NCBI GenBank assembly: GCA_030043215.1 | Contig: JASHYG010000138.1 | Location: 1 to 7,216, forward strand | Direction: 5' to 3' | Length of the DNA: 7,216 bases | DNA from: Gammaproteobacteria bacterium | Lineage (GTDB): Bacteria; Pseudomonadota; Gammaproteobacteria; Steroidobacterales; Steroidobacteraceae | Shown: in pieces, positions 6,905 to 7,216 of the stretch | Position numbering within the stretch: position 1 is the stretch's first letter | Layout: each line of letters opens with the position of its first letter | Notes under the pieces: generated by a model | Database searches by the model: none | Seen by the model: the letters and a program-made list of their open reading frames with translations, nothing else | What the model was told of the DNA's origin: nothing | Translations under genes and position numbers: made by a program

Positions 6905-7216
6905 CTACAGCTCGAAAGGATCGTTGAGCCGGCGGACCAGCTCGTCCTTCTGCTCGGTGAACTGCGGGGAGACGATGAGCTCGCGACCCAGCTTGTCCGC
7001 GGGCTCATCGACCGTGAAGCCGATCGTATGCGCAGCCTCGAACAGCGCGCCGGACGGGGTGCGCACGTACACGGACTGGAAGTAGCCGCGATGCTTGCGG
7101 TCGGAGCAATCGGTGAAGCCGAGGCCTTCCACTTCGGCTTTCACGCGGTCCTGGATCTCGAGAGTGCGGACGTCGAATGCGCAGTGATGCACCATGCCCT
7201 CGCCGTACGACCAGTT
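6905..7216 (-). CDS. C-terminal part of a VOC-superfamily protein (glyoxalase / ring-cleaving dioxygenase-like), 5' end outside window
   Basis: An open frame enters at the right edge and ends at TAG 6907-6905, giving 103 residues. It begins NWSYGEGMVHHCAFDV, so the ATG at 7195 is internal, and the gene continues beyond the window. Features of the last VOC module: VHH supplying a likely metal-binding His; GYFQSVYVRTPSG; then LFEAA with the likely metal-binding Glu; then GFTVDEP, a tail typical of the MhqO/YdfO-type ring-cleaving dioxygenase group. Members are mononuclear metal enzymes acting on catechol- or hydroquinone-like compounds, though many remain uncharacterised, and glyoxalase-type chemistry is possible. 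It precedes the regulator gene by 26 nt and probably shares its transcript. Its link to the glycoside operon is not shown by sequence. Confidence 0.8.
   Translation of the reverse strand, partial: NWSYGEGMVHHCAFDVRTLEIQDRVKAEVEGLGFTDCSDRKHRGYFQSVYVRTPSGALFEAAHTIGFTVDEPADKLGRELIVSPQFTEQKDELVRRLNDPFEL

Noticed and set aside
4419..7085. Very long + strand open frame (888 codons) running through the permease and across the regulator
   Set aside because: It crosses three genes of recognised families in other frames and strands; the product is Arg/Ala/Gly-rich without any family signature.
1..7216. Mobile elements, CRISPR repeats, tRNA or rRNA genes
   Set aside because: No transposase motifs, terminal inverted repeats, regularly spaced repeats or structural RNA signatures were seen; coding density leaves little room for them.

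Overview
The window is high-GC DNA with strongly G/C-biased third codon positions, probably from a Gram-negative proteobacterium. Sec-type signal peptides on two hydrolases fit export to the periplasm or beyond. A Sphingomonas/Caulobacter-like or Xanthomonadales/Steroidobacter-like host seems plausible from the gene types, but the sequence does not prove the taxon.

Layout: (1) positions 1-58 hold the last codons of an unrecognised + strand gene. (2) Positions 59-181 are a short control region with a TTGACA box and a 14-bp LacI-family operator-like palindrome, TGTAATCGATTTCA, at 101-114, inside an AT-rich patch. (3) Positions 182-5811 hold a compact + strand operon: an exported or lipid-anchored type B carboxylesterase, an exported GH3 beta-glucosidase-type enzyme with an inserted PA14 domain, and an FHS-family sugar permease (GluP/FucP type). 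The first two overlap by 4 nt; a 66-nt spacer with a hairpin precedes the permease. (4) Converging on this from the - strand are a LacI/CcpA-type regulator, whose stop codon overlaps the permease stop, and upstream of it the C-terminal part of a VOC-superfamily (glyoxalase / ring-cleaving dioxygenase-like) protein running off the right edge.

Working model (inference): this is a small catabolic locus for an acylated and/or aromatic glycoside. The esterase removes an acyl group, the GH3 enzyme releases a sugar in the periplasm, the permease imports it, and the LacI-type protein represses the operon from the operator at 101-114 until a sugar ligand appears. The dioxygenase-like gene next to the regulator hints that the aglycone could be aromatic, but this link is weak.

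Two points deserve most attention. The regulator's only in-frame ATG falls inside its helix-turn-helix, and the real start appears to be a CTG at 6878 with a well-spaced GGAGG. The operator-like palindrome fits the full cre-type consensus TGWAANCGNTNWCA, which suits the VATVSR recognition helix of the regulator encoded here. All gene families in the window are known; I found no wholly new system.
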